Virus record (IMG/VR): IMGVR_UViG_3300025666_000003
Span: 36,108-100,107 of that record
Strand: one strand, 5' to 3'
Length of the DNA: 64,000 bases
Source of the DNA: a virus
A program made the position numbers and the translations under genes. The notes beneath the pieces were generated by a model. The model did no database searches. It was not told the DNA's origin and was given only the letters and a program-made list of their open reading frames with translations. This document shows, one piece after another, positions 28,326 to 38,287 of the stretch (positions within the stretch are counted from its first letter, which is position 1; the number at the start of each line of letters is the position of its first letter).

Positions 28326-31300
28326 TTATATTTTTTCAAAAACGTAACCTTGTTTTTCTAATGCTTTTACTTCTTCATATGTAAGTTCAACTTCATCATT
28401 TATTTTACCATTAAATTGTGTTGTACCGCCTTGTTCTAAAAACTTAGGGTTACTGATAGATGCAATTGAAGGTACTGAATCTAATTCTTTATCTTGTTTT
28501 ATTTTTCTTTTTATTTCTGCACGTTGCCGTGATCTTTTATCTACTGGAAGACCAAGAGATGCACCTAAAGTAAATGTAGGACGGAATCCTAAATTTTCAG
28601 AATTATTTGATTCTGTATCTGTTTTTTTACCTAATACTGGATTAAACATTACTCCTGCATTTAGTTTAAGAATTGAATTATTTTTAAGTTTTCTTTTATA
28701 ATCTGCTTTAATACCATAATTTAATCCAAGTTGTGCTTCTTTTCTATCTTCACCAAATACTTGTGTTGCTGATGCATGTGGTTTTGTTTGTGCATTCATT
28801 CCACCATAAGGAGTTATGTTTAATTCATTTTGCCTATTTTTAATTGCGTGAATTTTATGACCTGCGCTTAAATCATAATACCCTCCTCTTACTGGATCTA
28901 AACCTATATTTTGTTTCATGAAGTTTTTAGCTGGCCAACTTCCTCTTTGTTCAGTTCCAAACTCATAACCTGCTTTAGCACCAAAACCAAAGTTACCACC
29001 ATAGACATCTCCTGATAAAGTGTGAATATTAGATCTATCTTTTGTCCCTCTAAATTCATGCTCTAATCCAAGATTACCCATTAAACCATAGTCATCTGAA
29101 TTATACTGCGGACCTAAAGAAAGAGTTGTGCCATTCTGAGCTTGTGGTAATTCCTCTACTACGTAGCCTCCATCTTTGTATGCTTTAATCTCGTGTTCAT
29201 CTAAGTCAAGTTCAATATAATTATTATTTTGCCCACCACTTTGCAAAAATCCTATTTTTCTAGATTCTAAGTCTTCAGGTTTAACAGCTTTCTCTCGTTG
29301 CACCCATCCTATTACAGGTTCTTTCACCCATTCTAAAGTACTAGCTGGTGGCTTAACTGTTCCTGGTGTAGATTTTTTCTTTATAGGTGCAGGCTTACTA
29401 ACAGGTATATCTTCAATAGAAACCTCTGGACTTGCTATAGGTTCAACATTTCCTATAGGTCTTTCTGTACTTATAGCAACAGCATCTGCACGTTCTTGAT
29501 CAGTCATGTTCCGTCCATTCTTCTTATAGTATTCAGCATCAGCTATAAAGGCATCTAGTGTTGGATATTTTTCTTTATCTACATTCTTGTACGCAGCTTT
29601 ATATGACTTCTTAGGTTGTATTATATTAATCAAGGTACCAAATGTATTAGGATCAGGAAGTAATTCTTCTTCTTCTTCTTCTTTATATATGTAAGGTTGA
29701 ACTGGTTTTGAATATGTTACATTGTAACCTGAATATTGTGGTCCTGAACCTGTTAACCATTGACTCCAAGTTTGGTGTGGTGTATATGCACCTGTTGGAC
29801 CTATAGTAGGATGACTAAATTCAGCATGGATAGCTTTATTCTTTAGATCTTTTGTAGGTTTTTTATTTTCATCCCAGTTATCCGAAACTCTTATATTAGG
29901 ATTATCTGGATGCGGATAGGATGCTGCTGAAACACTATTATAAAGCTGTGGTGGTTGATTCATTGGTTTGGTTGCTTGATATAAATCTCCCAAGCTCTCA
30001 GAACTATTTACAGAATCGAAACCTATTAAATCACCTACTCTATTTTTGAAATCATTACTAAAGTTATAAAGATCTAAACTATCCTTATAACCCTGTAATC
30101 TTGGATCATCAGGATCTGTTAACTCTATAGGCTTTCTACCTCCTCTTTGAGCTTTAGGTATAAATCTATTTAATGTGCCTCCTTTTTGCAAATAACTACC
30201 TGTACTTAGATTATACTCTTTTAAATCTTTAGGTTTAACAGGTCTCTGTATTTGATACCAAGTTCCTGTTTGTGGATGTTTTACCCACTGTAGAGTAGAA
30301 GCTGGTGGTTTAACTGTTCCTGGTGTATCAGCAGGGGTATCTTTAATAGGAACTTTTGGTATTCTGTATGCACCCATTCTTATATCAAAGTAATCAGGGT
30401 CAGCACCTTGCCTCTCCATTAATTTCTTCATTTCTGGCCCGTCAGTGATACTTATTCCGACAGGTGCATGATATGTGTAGTCATCATCTTCATACATTAC
30501 ACCTGGATTTTCAACAGGTTTTATATAATAATCTTTGTCAAGTACCTCTATACTTTTTATTTGATTTTCATCTGTACCATTATTCCCTATATAATCAGTA
30601 ACGTTAGTTATCTTAGCTAAATCTTCAGCAGGCATATTTCTACCATTCTTCTTATAGTATTCAGCATCAGCTATAAATGCATCAATAGTTGGATATTTTT
30701 CTTTGTCTACATTTTTGTATGCATCTTCATATGACTTCTTAGGTTGTATTATAGTACCAAGTGCCCGTCCAGATGAAGAACTAGAAGATGAAGTTTTGTT
30801 TCTAGTTAATTCTTTTTCTTCTTCAGTCTTCATATCCCAAGGCTTTATTGAAGTTGGATTATAATAAGGTAACTTTGTCAAAGCTCCAGGAGTTTTGGCG
30901 CGAACTTTGTTTTGTTGCAGTTGTCTATAAAGAAGAACTTTCATATCTTTCTCAGTAAAGCCTTTAGATTTAGCATACGTAATAAGGTCTTTTTTACCAG
31001 TATTGGTGTCATCATATTCCAAAAAAAGATGAAGATTATCAGGATCTCTGTGAAGCTTTTCATAAAGCTCACGTTCTGTTTTGTTTAACTTATTATAACC
31101 AAACATATTTTTTGGAGTGTACATTATCTCACCTTCAGGTTTTATTCTGTGATCATATCTTAGTAAAGGTGCATTAGTATCTATTGCACCTGTAATCATA
31201 TCACTTGTGTAAGATATGTTTGGATCATTGTTACGCTCAATTATTTTTGTATTATCATATGATAAATCAGAATGACCCATAGTTTCTGCCTCAATTTCTT

Positions 31301-32888
31301 TCATTCTTGAATTAGTTTCACCCCAATGAGGAAAAATATCTACATCGTAAAAATTTTTATTTTTATCATAAAACCCCTGAACTTCCATTGCATTATTGTA
31401 AAGATCTAAACTATCTTGTCTAGTAACTTCTATTGGTGGTACTCTTCTTGATGGAAAAATGCCAGTTTGTGCTTTTGGTAAGAATATATTTTCGCCACCT
31501 TCTTGTAAAGTATTAGTAAACATTTTAAGCTGAGCTAATGTAGGTTTGAAAGGTTTTTTAGTTATACTACTTGTTCCAATATTATACGATGGACCTTGTG
31601 CACGTCTTTCTCTTTCGTACCATGTTCCAGTTGAAGGTGATTTATGCCAAGTAGTAGCAGATCCAGGTAATTCAAGAAGAGCATTATTTGTCTTATCATG
31701 AATAAGCTGTTTATCAATTTCTTTAGTTGGTATTTGTTCTAAAGGTTTGGTAGGAAGTGTAGGAGTTTGCGCTTCTTCCCATGCTGCTTTATCCATTACT
31801 GGTTTCTTGTAAACAGGTGACGTATGACTACCATCCCAATATGTTCCTGTAGGTTTTATTGTCTCGTGATATAGATCAGGAGATGTTGCAATACTATTTC
31901 TTACATTACCATTGAATGGTAAAGTATCATAGTAGTTTAATATTTTTTCAGCACTAGGATCATCTGTACCATAAGCATTTATTAAAGCTTTCCTGTTAGA
32001 GAATCCACCTGCATTATAATTATTCCAATCCCAAGAATGATTACTTGCCATAAATCTATTACGTCTATCTTTTAAACCTTGTTCAAGAGTAAGTCCTTTA
32101 TTGTTATAATATCTTTCCATGGATTCTTTCTGAGCAGGATCATTACCCAAAACTTCCATTGTAGACAATTGGTTAGCCTTTTGAAATTGATAAGCATTGT
32201 ATAAATTTAAACTATCACTATAGGCTGCTTGATTAAATATATCACCACCTGTTTGCTTATTTTGTAAATGTTCTGGTAATTGATCTTTCCAAGAACCCAT
32301 TCCAAAAGCTAATGCAGCTTCCTTATCCTTTCCAAAATCATATACCTCACCTCTTTTCTCAGCCTCTTCATATATTGGCCACCAACCATCTTTTTCATCA
32401 GACATGTCAACCCAATTTCTAGAGTCGTCTGCGTATGGTTTAGAGTCTTGAAATAATGAAGGGAATGCTACCCAACCTCTTCCGTCTACGTACTCTGCTT
32501 TCATTAAGTGAGAGGATACATCAGAAGGTCTAGAAAACTGACCTGAAGGTGTCCAAACAGAATGCCCGTCATAGTTTTCTCTTGTCCCTCTTCTTTGTTT
32601 TACAGTATGACCACCAGATTGCATTTGTGGAAATTCATCAACATAGTCTGCACCGGGAAAATTATAATCTTGTCCTGGTTGCATCATCATACCTGGGCCA
32701 ACATTAGGTTGTGCCCATACAGGGTAAGGTACATTATCCATAGTAATATCACTACCTGGAATTCTTGTATTTTCTCCAGGATGAGCCCATTGTCCTCTTG
32801 GATCTTTTATTATATCCTTTGGTTTTGATGGAGCTTTTGCTTTACCTAATTCTGATATAGCTTTTGAAAGAAGTTTTTTATTATACAT
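28326..32888 (-). CDS. Multidomain tagged virion protein with C-terminal beta-barrel-like domain, 1520 aa
   Basis: Residues 105-212 (YDGHSVW, SSHLMKAEYVDGRGW, FGMGSWKDQLP) resemble a domain recurrent in crAss-like cargo proteins. The protein then carries repeated units: a Gly-Gly or PKAQ tag (NKQTGGD, FLPKAQTGI, FIPKAQRGG), about 15-30 residues, then DSLNLYN or DSLDLYN. It also has two copies of a 37-residue block (KKSY, AYKNVDKEKYPT, AEYYKKNGRN) and two of TPGTVKPPASTL. Near residues 1228-1250 a tail tag (KAYKDGGYVVEE) is directly followed by LPQAQNG. Then comes an about 195-residue segment of alternating hydrophobic strands rich in Gly/Tyr (1253-1448), like a small outer-membrane beta-barrel. 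A second tail tag (QGYVFEKI) ends the protein. It looks like two fused tagged modules. The start shares 1 nt (TAATG) with the nozzle gene stop. Confidence 0.7.
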   Translation of the reverse strand: MYNKKLLSKAISELGKAKAPSKPKDIIKDPRGQWAHPGENTRIPGSDITMDNVPYPVWAQPNVGPGMMMQPGQDYNFPGADYVDEFPQMQSGGHTVKQRRGTRENYDGHSVWTPSGQFSRPSDVSSHLMKAEYVDGRGWVAFPSLFQDSKPYADDSRNWVDMSDEKDGWWPIYEEAEKRGEVYDFGKDKEAALAFGMGSWKDQLPEHLQNKQTGGDIFNQAAYSDSLNLYNAYQFQKANQLSTMEVLGNDPAQKESMERYYNNKGLTLEQGLKDRRNRFMASNHSWDWNNYNAGGFSNRKALINAYGTDDPSAEKILNYYDTLPFNGNVRNSIATSPDLYHETIKPTGTYWDGSHTSPVYKKPVMDKAAWEEAQTPTLPTKPLEQIPTKEIDKQLIHDKTNNALLELPGSATTWHKSPSTGTWYERERRAQGPSYNIGTSSITKKPFKPTLAQLKMFTNTLQEGGENIFLPKAQTGIFPSRRVPPIEVTRQDSLDLYNNAMEVQGFYDKNKNFYDVDIFPHWGETNSRMKEIEAETMGHSDLSYDNTKIIERNNDPNISYTSDMITGAIDTNAPLLRYDHRIKPEGEIMYTPKNMFGYNKLNKTERELYEKLHRDPDNLHLFLEYDDTNTGKKDLITYAKSKGFTEKDMKVLLYRQLQQNKVRAKTPGALTKLPYYNPTSIKPWDMKTEEEKELTRNKTSSSSSSSGRALGTIIQPKKSYEDAYKNVDKEKYPTIDAFIADAEYYKKNGRNMPAEDLAKITNVTDYIGNNGTDENQIKSIEVLDKDYYIKPVENPGVMYEDDDYTYHAPVGISITDGPEMKKLMERQGADPDYFDIRMGAYRIPKVPIKDTPADTPGTVKPPASTLQWVKHPQTGTWYQIQRPVKPKDLKEYNLSTGSYLQKGGTLNRFIPKAQRGGRKPIELTDPDDPRLQGYKDSLDLYNFSNDFKNRVGDLIGFDSVNSSESLGDLYQATKPMNQPPQLYNSVSAASYPHPDNPNIRVSDNWDENKKPTKDLKNKAIHAEFSHPTIGPTGAYTPHQTWSQWLTGSGPQYSGYNVTYSKPVQPYIYKEEEEEELLPDPNTFGTLINIIQPKKSYKAAYKNVDKEKYPTLDAFIADAEYYKKNGRNMTDQERADAVAISTERPIGNVEPIASPEVSIEDIPVSKPAPIKKKSTPGTVKPPASTLEWVKEPVIGWVQREKAVKPEDLESRKIGFLQSGGQNNNYIELDLDEHEIKAYKDGGYVVEELPQAQNGTTLSLGPQYNSDDYGLMGNLGLEHEFRGTKDRSNIHTLSGDVYGGNFGFGAKAGYEFGTEQRGSWPAKNFMKQNIGLDPVRGGYYDLSAGHKIHAIKNRQNELNITPYGGMNAQTKPHASATQVFGEDRKEAQLGLNYGIKADYKRKLKNNSILKLNAGVMFNPVLGKKTDTESNNSENLGFRPTFTLGASLGLPVDKRSRQRAEIKRKIKQDKELDSVPSIASISNPKFLEQGGTTQFNGKINDEVELTYEEVKALEKQGYVFEKI
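29516..29625 (-). repeat. Direct repeat copy A inside the 1520-aa gene
   Basis: A segment of about 110 nt encodes KKSYKAAYKNVDKEKYPT and the following DAFIADAEYYKKNG block. It matches copy B at 30644-30753 with about 9 mismatches by manual alignment. The offset is 1128 nt (376 codons), which keeps the frame. It points to a fairly recent internal duplication. Confidence 0.8.
30644..30753 (-). repeat. Direct repeat copy B inside the 1520-aa gene
   Basis: Partner of the repeat at 29516-29625, encoding KKSYEDAYKNVDKEKYPT and the same following block. A linked second pair (TPGTVKPPASTL, about 29344 and 30301) has a different offset, so insertions or deletions have occurred between the duplicated units. 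Confidence 0.8.
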
Positions 32889-35800
32889 TACCTTGGGGAT
32901 ATTTGATTCTTAGTATTAACTATTTTCACTACCATGTTTACACCATTTGATATATCTTTTCTTAAATATAGCATATTATTGTAATGTCTGAACTTTTTTC
33001 TTTGCAAAGGTTCTTTTGTATAATTAAGATTAAATTCATTTAAAGCTTTAATATAACCATTTGATTCTGTAATCCAAATGTGTCTTTGTTGTTTTCCACC
33101 TAGTTGAGTTGTTGTTCCAGGAATTACTGGATTAGTAGTTGGACTACTTGAGCCTACAGGAAACTCTCCTCTATCTCTTGTTATATCCCAAAACTGATTA
33201 AATCTATATTTATGTTCTTCCTTTGAAAATAGTATATCTATTGAACTACCATTTATGATAGGGTATGTGAGATTTAAAGGAACATTGTTTTTAGGATATA
33301 TAAATAAATCTAAATATCCGGATACTTGCTCAGTGTTATGTATTACAGCTGTATCAAAATTATAATCTAATACATGAAATTGATCTACACAATTATATTC
33401 ATTTCTTCTATAGCACTCAAGTAAATATTCTACACTTTTCATTGTAGTTATTGTCTGTCCAGTCACTATAGGAATTTCAACTTCAAATGGATAGTTAGTA
33501 CCATAAAAGTTACAGTATTCATTACATAAATTATTATGTTTCCAAACACCGTTATCTTTAACAGTTAAAAAATTACCTTTAGATGCTAGCATTATATTTG
33601 GATGCCAGTCATGATGAGAAACCCAGAATTTAGATTTTGGATCATATGACATTGTCCAAGAAGCATCTTCAAATATATTTGCATCTTTAAGATTAGTTCT
33701 TATTACATCATCTACTATAAATTGTTTAAGTTCTTCATTCCAAACTACTCTTCCTTTAAACGGATCTTTTAATTTGTAATCTTTTTTAGCAAAGTAAAGT
33801 ACACTGTTTTCATTATCATATATTGAATGACATCCAATACCAGCTACTGGATTATCAGTATGTGGATAATTTGGAAAATCTTCTAAAAGTTGAAATGGTA
33901 AGAATTTATTAAACCACCATTTTAATCCTGAACTTGATATTTCTTGTAAACCAGATGCATATGAAAATATTTTACCTTGATTTTGACTTATGTAAAACAT
34001 ACCAGCTGGCGTAGATATTACACTTCTTCCATTTTGAGATGATCCATATTCATATTCTTCATCTGCAGCTACTACATTTTGTGCAGCTTGATTAAACAAC
34101 CCACCATCACCTAAGGTAACTTTAGTACCTAAGTCTGTTTGTAAAGTATCAACACCTTGGTAAACCATAGGGCTTGCATTTTTAAACGTAATAAATATAC
34201 CCGTTTTAGCAAAGTTTTTTACACTACTTATTTGATTTTTAAATTCTTTATAATTATTAGGTAAATACATAAACCATGAATCTTTTACTGATTCTAATTC
34301 TTGTGGTAATGAATAAAGAATTCTATCTGGATAATATGTATAACAAAGTTCTGCAACTTGAGGATCATAAAACCTAGTTTGAAGATTACCTTGTGAAAAA
34401 TATTGAGTAAACAATTTTGATATACTTAAAGAGTAATCATATTCGTTATAGTTACCTCTAGTAATAACATCTGGATTCATATTAAATAATCTATACAAAT
34501 CAGTATATCCATATGGGTCATAATGTTTTTCAAAAATTTCAACACCTTGTTCTCTAAAATCTACAATAACATCACTCTCAACATAAAAGTCTCTTACAGC
34601 TGATGTAGACAAATAGAAGTATGCATTTTTAATTCCAAATATTCCGTTATTAAGATTAGCTATTGTTCCTAAAATACTATTATCATTACTGTAATTATAA
34701 TTTTCCCAATCTAGATTATAATAATTATGTGGAAACAGTCCTTCACCTTCAGGAGGTGTATTAAATGGATTAATAAAATCTATAAGATTTGCCCACATTG
34801 CATTGGCTTCATATCTTATACTATTCATCCAGAATCGTGGATCAGGAATCATCTTTCTATTTAGATAATTATATTCAGTTCCATCTGGTTGATCATATAA
34901 CCAATCATGAAACATAAACATAGAATTCTTTTCTGTATATCTATTAATGTAAGTATCTCCTTCAAATAATATAGGCGTTGTTTGAATAATTTTTTGTTCA
35001 AATTGAGGAAGGCTGCATGCTGGAGCTAATGTAGTAATGGGAATATCAGCATACTCAAACTTTTGTTCACACGGTGTAATTGGAATTTGCTTTATTGCTT
35101 GTAATTGCCCATACTGATTTCCTATACGTACTTTAATACCTCCGTAATGACTTTTGATATTTTTATTAAAAGTTTTTGTTTTACCTTTTTTAAAGTCAAC
35201 ATGTGATACATCAGAAGTACCTATAGTAACTAATGAATCATCAGCTCCAGGCCCTGTAAGAAAATTTGGACCACCTGTTACTCTGCTAACTCCTTCAGAA
35301 GTTCTAATAACTACTGTTTCAGATCTTCTAAGATTATTAATTCTATAAGTAACTGGAAAGCCAAAAGTTGCAGGTGTATAACTAGACATTTCTTGAAGAT
35401 CTTGACCTAAATAAAATTCATCTTCTATATTAAATCTACGTATCTTTGTTAGATCAACTTTATTAAACGTATCATAGTACCCATGTGCAATTAATTGAAG
35501 AGCACGTTGTCTATAAGGTACAAGAGAATATATTAATCTAATTACTAAATCTGCTCCTTCTGAAAAGTAATATAGCATTTGTGCTAAATCATTGCCAAAT
35601 ACATTTGCTAAACTACTATTTTTAAGATATTGATGTTTACTTAACTCTGTGTCATAACTAGGTGCTGTGTATGTACCACCTGCACGTAAACCACCATCTA
35701 AATTAAATTTATCATAATGATCTTGTAAAGAGCCATCTGTACCTACTCCTGGAATGAATGAAAAGATACTTGATAAACCTTCATTTACAGCTTCACCATT

Positions 35801-38278
35801 ATTAAAATAGTCATCATATTCATTTGTGTATGTAGGTTCATCATTATTTGTAAATTCATCAACACCTGAACCACCAGTGACTCCAGAATCATCTGAGTAT
35901 TCTACTATTTCTGTAGAACCATCATTACTGTTAAGTGGACTTATAGTTCCTGGAGTAAGTAATCCAGAACCACCCGTTAAAAAACCACTTGTACCACTTG
36001 TACCACCTCCACCACCAATTGAATTTTGGGTATAGTCATCACCAAAGACTCTAGTAAAACTAGCTCCTGGAGCATTAATAGTTCTCTTACCTAAATTAGC
36101 TATGATAGCTTCAATAATACCACCCATAATAGCAGCCCACATTGCAACATCTTTTAAAAGCTTATCTTTAGGATGCTTACTAGGTTCTATAAACTGTTGA
36201 TCGCTTTCACCACTTATATTACCATATAGTTTTAATTCTGTAGTTCCTAAAAAAGGTTCTTTAAATTCAGTATCTGGTGAGTGAAATGTTATTATGTCTT
36301 CTGGAATATTTGCTTCAGTAATATCAATTGTATCATCATCATTGTCTACTGCTCTGATATATGGATCAACAGCACCATTGACACCTCCTGTTGGATTAAT
36401 AGTATTAAAAGGATGATTAGGGTATAATCCTGCTGTACCACCCCCTGTTACTCTGTAAGGTCTCATATTATTAAGCATACCTTTTGCTATAATAGTTTTG
36501 TTTCCATCACGAGCTCCTCTTAATATTTCATATCCTACTAAATTTGGTATATCATTACCATCATTATCTTTAGGATAAATTATATTTTCAAACAATACTC
36601 CTAGAATTCTAATTTTACTACCATCAGTTCCGTTATCTATAAAATGATTTACATCATCGTTTACACTTTGTTCTGGAAACTTATGATGTCTAATTTGCAA
36701 TCCACATAAATCCCATTGTTCACTTGCTTGACCATATACACCTGTCCAACACTGAGCACTTGAATTCCAAATTTCAGGTTTATTATCAGGATAAAATTCT
36801 GTTGACTGCCAGTATCCCATGTCACCTGTTCTTAACACTACACCACCATCTGGAAGTACTGTTCCATTTGGAGTACCTGATGTAGCTGTATTTATAGTTT
36901 CAAATAACAGTGTATCATCAGGAAGGCTATCGTCATCTGAGTATACAGAATTTTCAAACAAACCAGTATTTTGAAATAATCTTGGCCCTCTACCTGGAAT
37001 ATGATAAGATGAAGTTTTATCTCCTGTATTGTATACCCATCTAATAAAAAATGGATAATTTTCATCTCTTAAATAACTAGGCTTATGCCCACCTTTAGAA
37101 TAATATCTTGCAGGATATTCTACTGAAGCCCACTTAGCTTTAATTAAATTTGCTAATGGTTGATAATTAAAATCAAATTTAGATGTAGGACCTATTCTTA
37201 ATAAATAGTTATCTATCTCAACTATTTCATCTGATCTTTCAAAAATAGGATTTTGTAATGGAATAAGACTTAATTGTACAGGAATAAGATCTTCTTTTAT
37301 TTGATCAATATATATAGTTGTTGTACGAGTAGAATAGTATCCTATCTTTTTTGCAACAGCACCTTGATTTATATTTTGAATTATAACAAGTTCAAATTCA
37401 TCAAAATGTTCTGAATCAGCTTCTACATTAATCTTTAAGCCACCTCTTGCATTATCTTTATGCCAAATAGGCTGAACATTACTAGGTGAATAATAATCTG
37501 TAACTTTCTGATTTTTAATAGTATACGCAAGTACTACAAAATATGAACCATTAAATAAAGTACCACCTTGTGTACCAGATTCAATTGTTAAACAAGGTGT
37601 ATCAACTAACCTAGCTAATCTAATAGCATTGCAATCAAGCTCTTGTGTATCTACACATATCTTACAACCATTTACAATTGGACAATCTTCAATCCATTGT
37701 ACACCTGGCCATTGTATAGTATCACTTCCATTTGTATATTCATTATCACTTGCCCATACAAAATCATTTGAAGGCCATATTTGAGGATCCCCAATGTTTA
37801 AATACCTATCTGGATTATTACTATCTGCAAAATACACTGCCCATGAACAATCTTCCTTTTCTCTTGAAGCTCCTGTAATTAAATTATATCTATCAAAGTT
37901 TAAACAATTATCCTGAACAATAATTTTATAACTACATAAGTCTTCTTGAAATAAACCTATTTCATCTTTTTTACCTGTTTGACCGGGTCCTAAAATAGAA
38001 GTTGTAAAAATTACCCAGTTATCACTAAATAAATGTATTGCACCAATTATTTCTTTTTCAGAACCTACTAATGTTTCCCCTGCAGTAATACATAAATAAT
38101 TAGAAGATTCATTTGATAATGTACCTAAGTTACCTTCTGCTGTATTATTTACAGCATTACGAGCATGTGTCCATTCTCCTTCAGATACAAAAGATGGATC
38201 CGCATCTTTGTTTAACCCTTTAAAAAAAGTATTAGTATTTAGTTGACCTGTATTTTGTTTTCCTTGTTTTTTAGCCAT
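32888..38278 (-). CDS. Tail nozzle/muzzle ('stabilisation') protein, 1796 aa
   Basis: The N terminus has the pattern FFKGLNKDADPSFVSEGEW, THARNAVNN, GTLSNE (residues 18-56). This is the start of the P22 gp10/T7 gp12-type tail stabilisation or nozzle family that in crAss-like phages forms the distal tail muzzle. The body is beta-rich, with many aromatic Asp/Gly turns typical of propeller and beta-sandwich domains. A Gly/Ser/Thr-rich low-complexity insert lies near residues 749-816, and a hydrophobic helical segment just before it (VAMWAAIMGGIIEAIIANLG). It follows two neck/ring proteins and precedes the cargo genes, as expected for the tail assembly order. At 1796 aa it is very long for the family as known from T7 and P22. 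Confidence 0.8.
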   Translation of the reverse strand: MAKKQGKQNTGQLNTNTFFKGLNKDADPSFVSEGEWTHARNAVNNTAEGNLGTLSNESSNYLCITAGETLVGSEKEIIGAIHLFSDNWVIFTTSILGPGQTGKKDEIGLFQEDLCSYKIIVQDNCLNFDRYNLITGASREKEDCSWAVYFADSNNPDRYLNIGDPQIWPSNDFVWASDNEYTNGSDTIQWPGVQWIEDCPIVNGCKICVDTQELDCNAIRLARLVDTPCLTIESGTQGGTLFNGSYFVVLAYTIKNQKVTDYYSPSNVQPIWHKDNARGGLKINVEADSEHFDEFELVIIQNINQGAVAKKIGYYSTRTTTIYIDQIKEDLIPVQLSLIPLQNPIFERSDEIVEIDNYLLRIGPTSKFDFNYQPLANLIKAKWASVEYPARYYSKGGHKPSYLRDENYPFFIRWVYNTGDKTSSYHIPGRGPRLFQNTGLFENSVYSDDDSLPDDTLLFETINTATSGTPNGTVLPDGGVVLRTGDMGYWQSTEFYPDNKPEIWNSSAQCWTGVYGQASEQWDLCGLQIRHHKFPEQSVNDDVNHFIDNGTDGSKIRILGVLFENIIYPKDNDGNDIPNLVGYEILRGARDGNKTIIAKGMLNNMRPYRVTGGGTAGLYPNHPFNTINPTGGVNGAVDPYIRAVDNDDDTIDITEANIPEDIITFHSPDTEFKEPFLGTTELKLYGNISGESDQQFIEPSKHPKDKLLKDVAMWAAIMGGIIEAIIANLGKRTINAPGASFTRVFGDDYTQNSIGGGGGTSGTSGFLTGGSGLLTPGTISPLNSNDGSTEIVEYSDDSGVTGGSGVDEFTNNDEPTYTNEYDDYFNNGEAVNEGLSSIFSFIPGVGTDGSLQDHYDKFNLDGGLRAGGTYTAPSYDTELSKHQYLKNSSLANVFGNDLAQMLYYFSEGADLVIRLIYSLVPYRQRALQLIAHGYYDTFNKVDLTKIRRFNIEDEFYLGQDLQEMSSYTPATFGFPVTYRINNLRRSETVVIRTSEGVSRVTGGPNFLTGPGADDSLVTIGTSDVSHVDFKKGKTKTFNKNIKSHYGGIKVRIGNQYGQLQAIKQIPITPCEQKFEYADIPITTLAPACSLPQFEQKIIQTTPILFEGDTYINRYTEKNSMFMFHDWLYDQPDGTEYNYLNRKMIPDPRFWMNSIRYEANAMWANLIDFINPFNTPPEGEGLFPHNYYNLDWENYNYSNDNSILGTIANLNNGIFGIKNAYFYLSTSAVRDFYVESDVIVDFREQGVEIFEKHYDPYGYTDLYRLFNMNPDVITRGNYNEYDYSLSISKLFTQYFSQGNLQTRFYDPQVAELCYTYYPDRILYSLPQELESVKDSWFMYLPNNYKEFKNQISSVKNFAKTGIFITFKNASPMVYQGVDTLQTDLGTKVTLGDGGLFNQAAQNVVAADEEYEYGSSQNGRSVISTPAGMFYISQNQGKIFSYASGLQEISSSGLKWWFNKFLPFQLLEDFPNYPHTDNPVAGIGCHSIYDNENSVLYFAKKDYKLKDPFKGRVVWNEELKQFIVDDVIRTNLKDANIFEDASWTMSYDPKSKFWVSHHDWHPNIMLASKGNFLTVKDNGVWKHNNLCNEYCNFYGTNYPFEVEIPIVTGQTITTMKSVEYLLECYRRNEYNCVDQFHVLDYNFDTAVIHNTEQVSGYLDLFIYPKNNVPLNLTYPIINGSSIDILFSKEEHKYRFNQFWDITRDRGEFPVGSSSPTTNPVIPGTTTQLGGKQQRHIWITESNGYIKALNEFNLNYTKEPLQRKKFRHYNNMLYLRKDISNGVNMVVKIVNTKNQISPR

Positions 38279-38287
38279 CTCGATATA

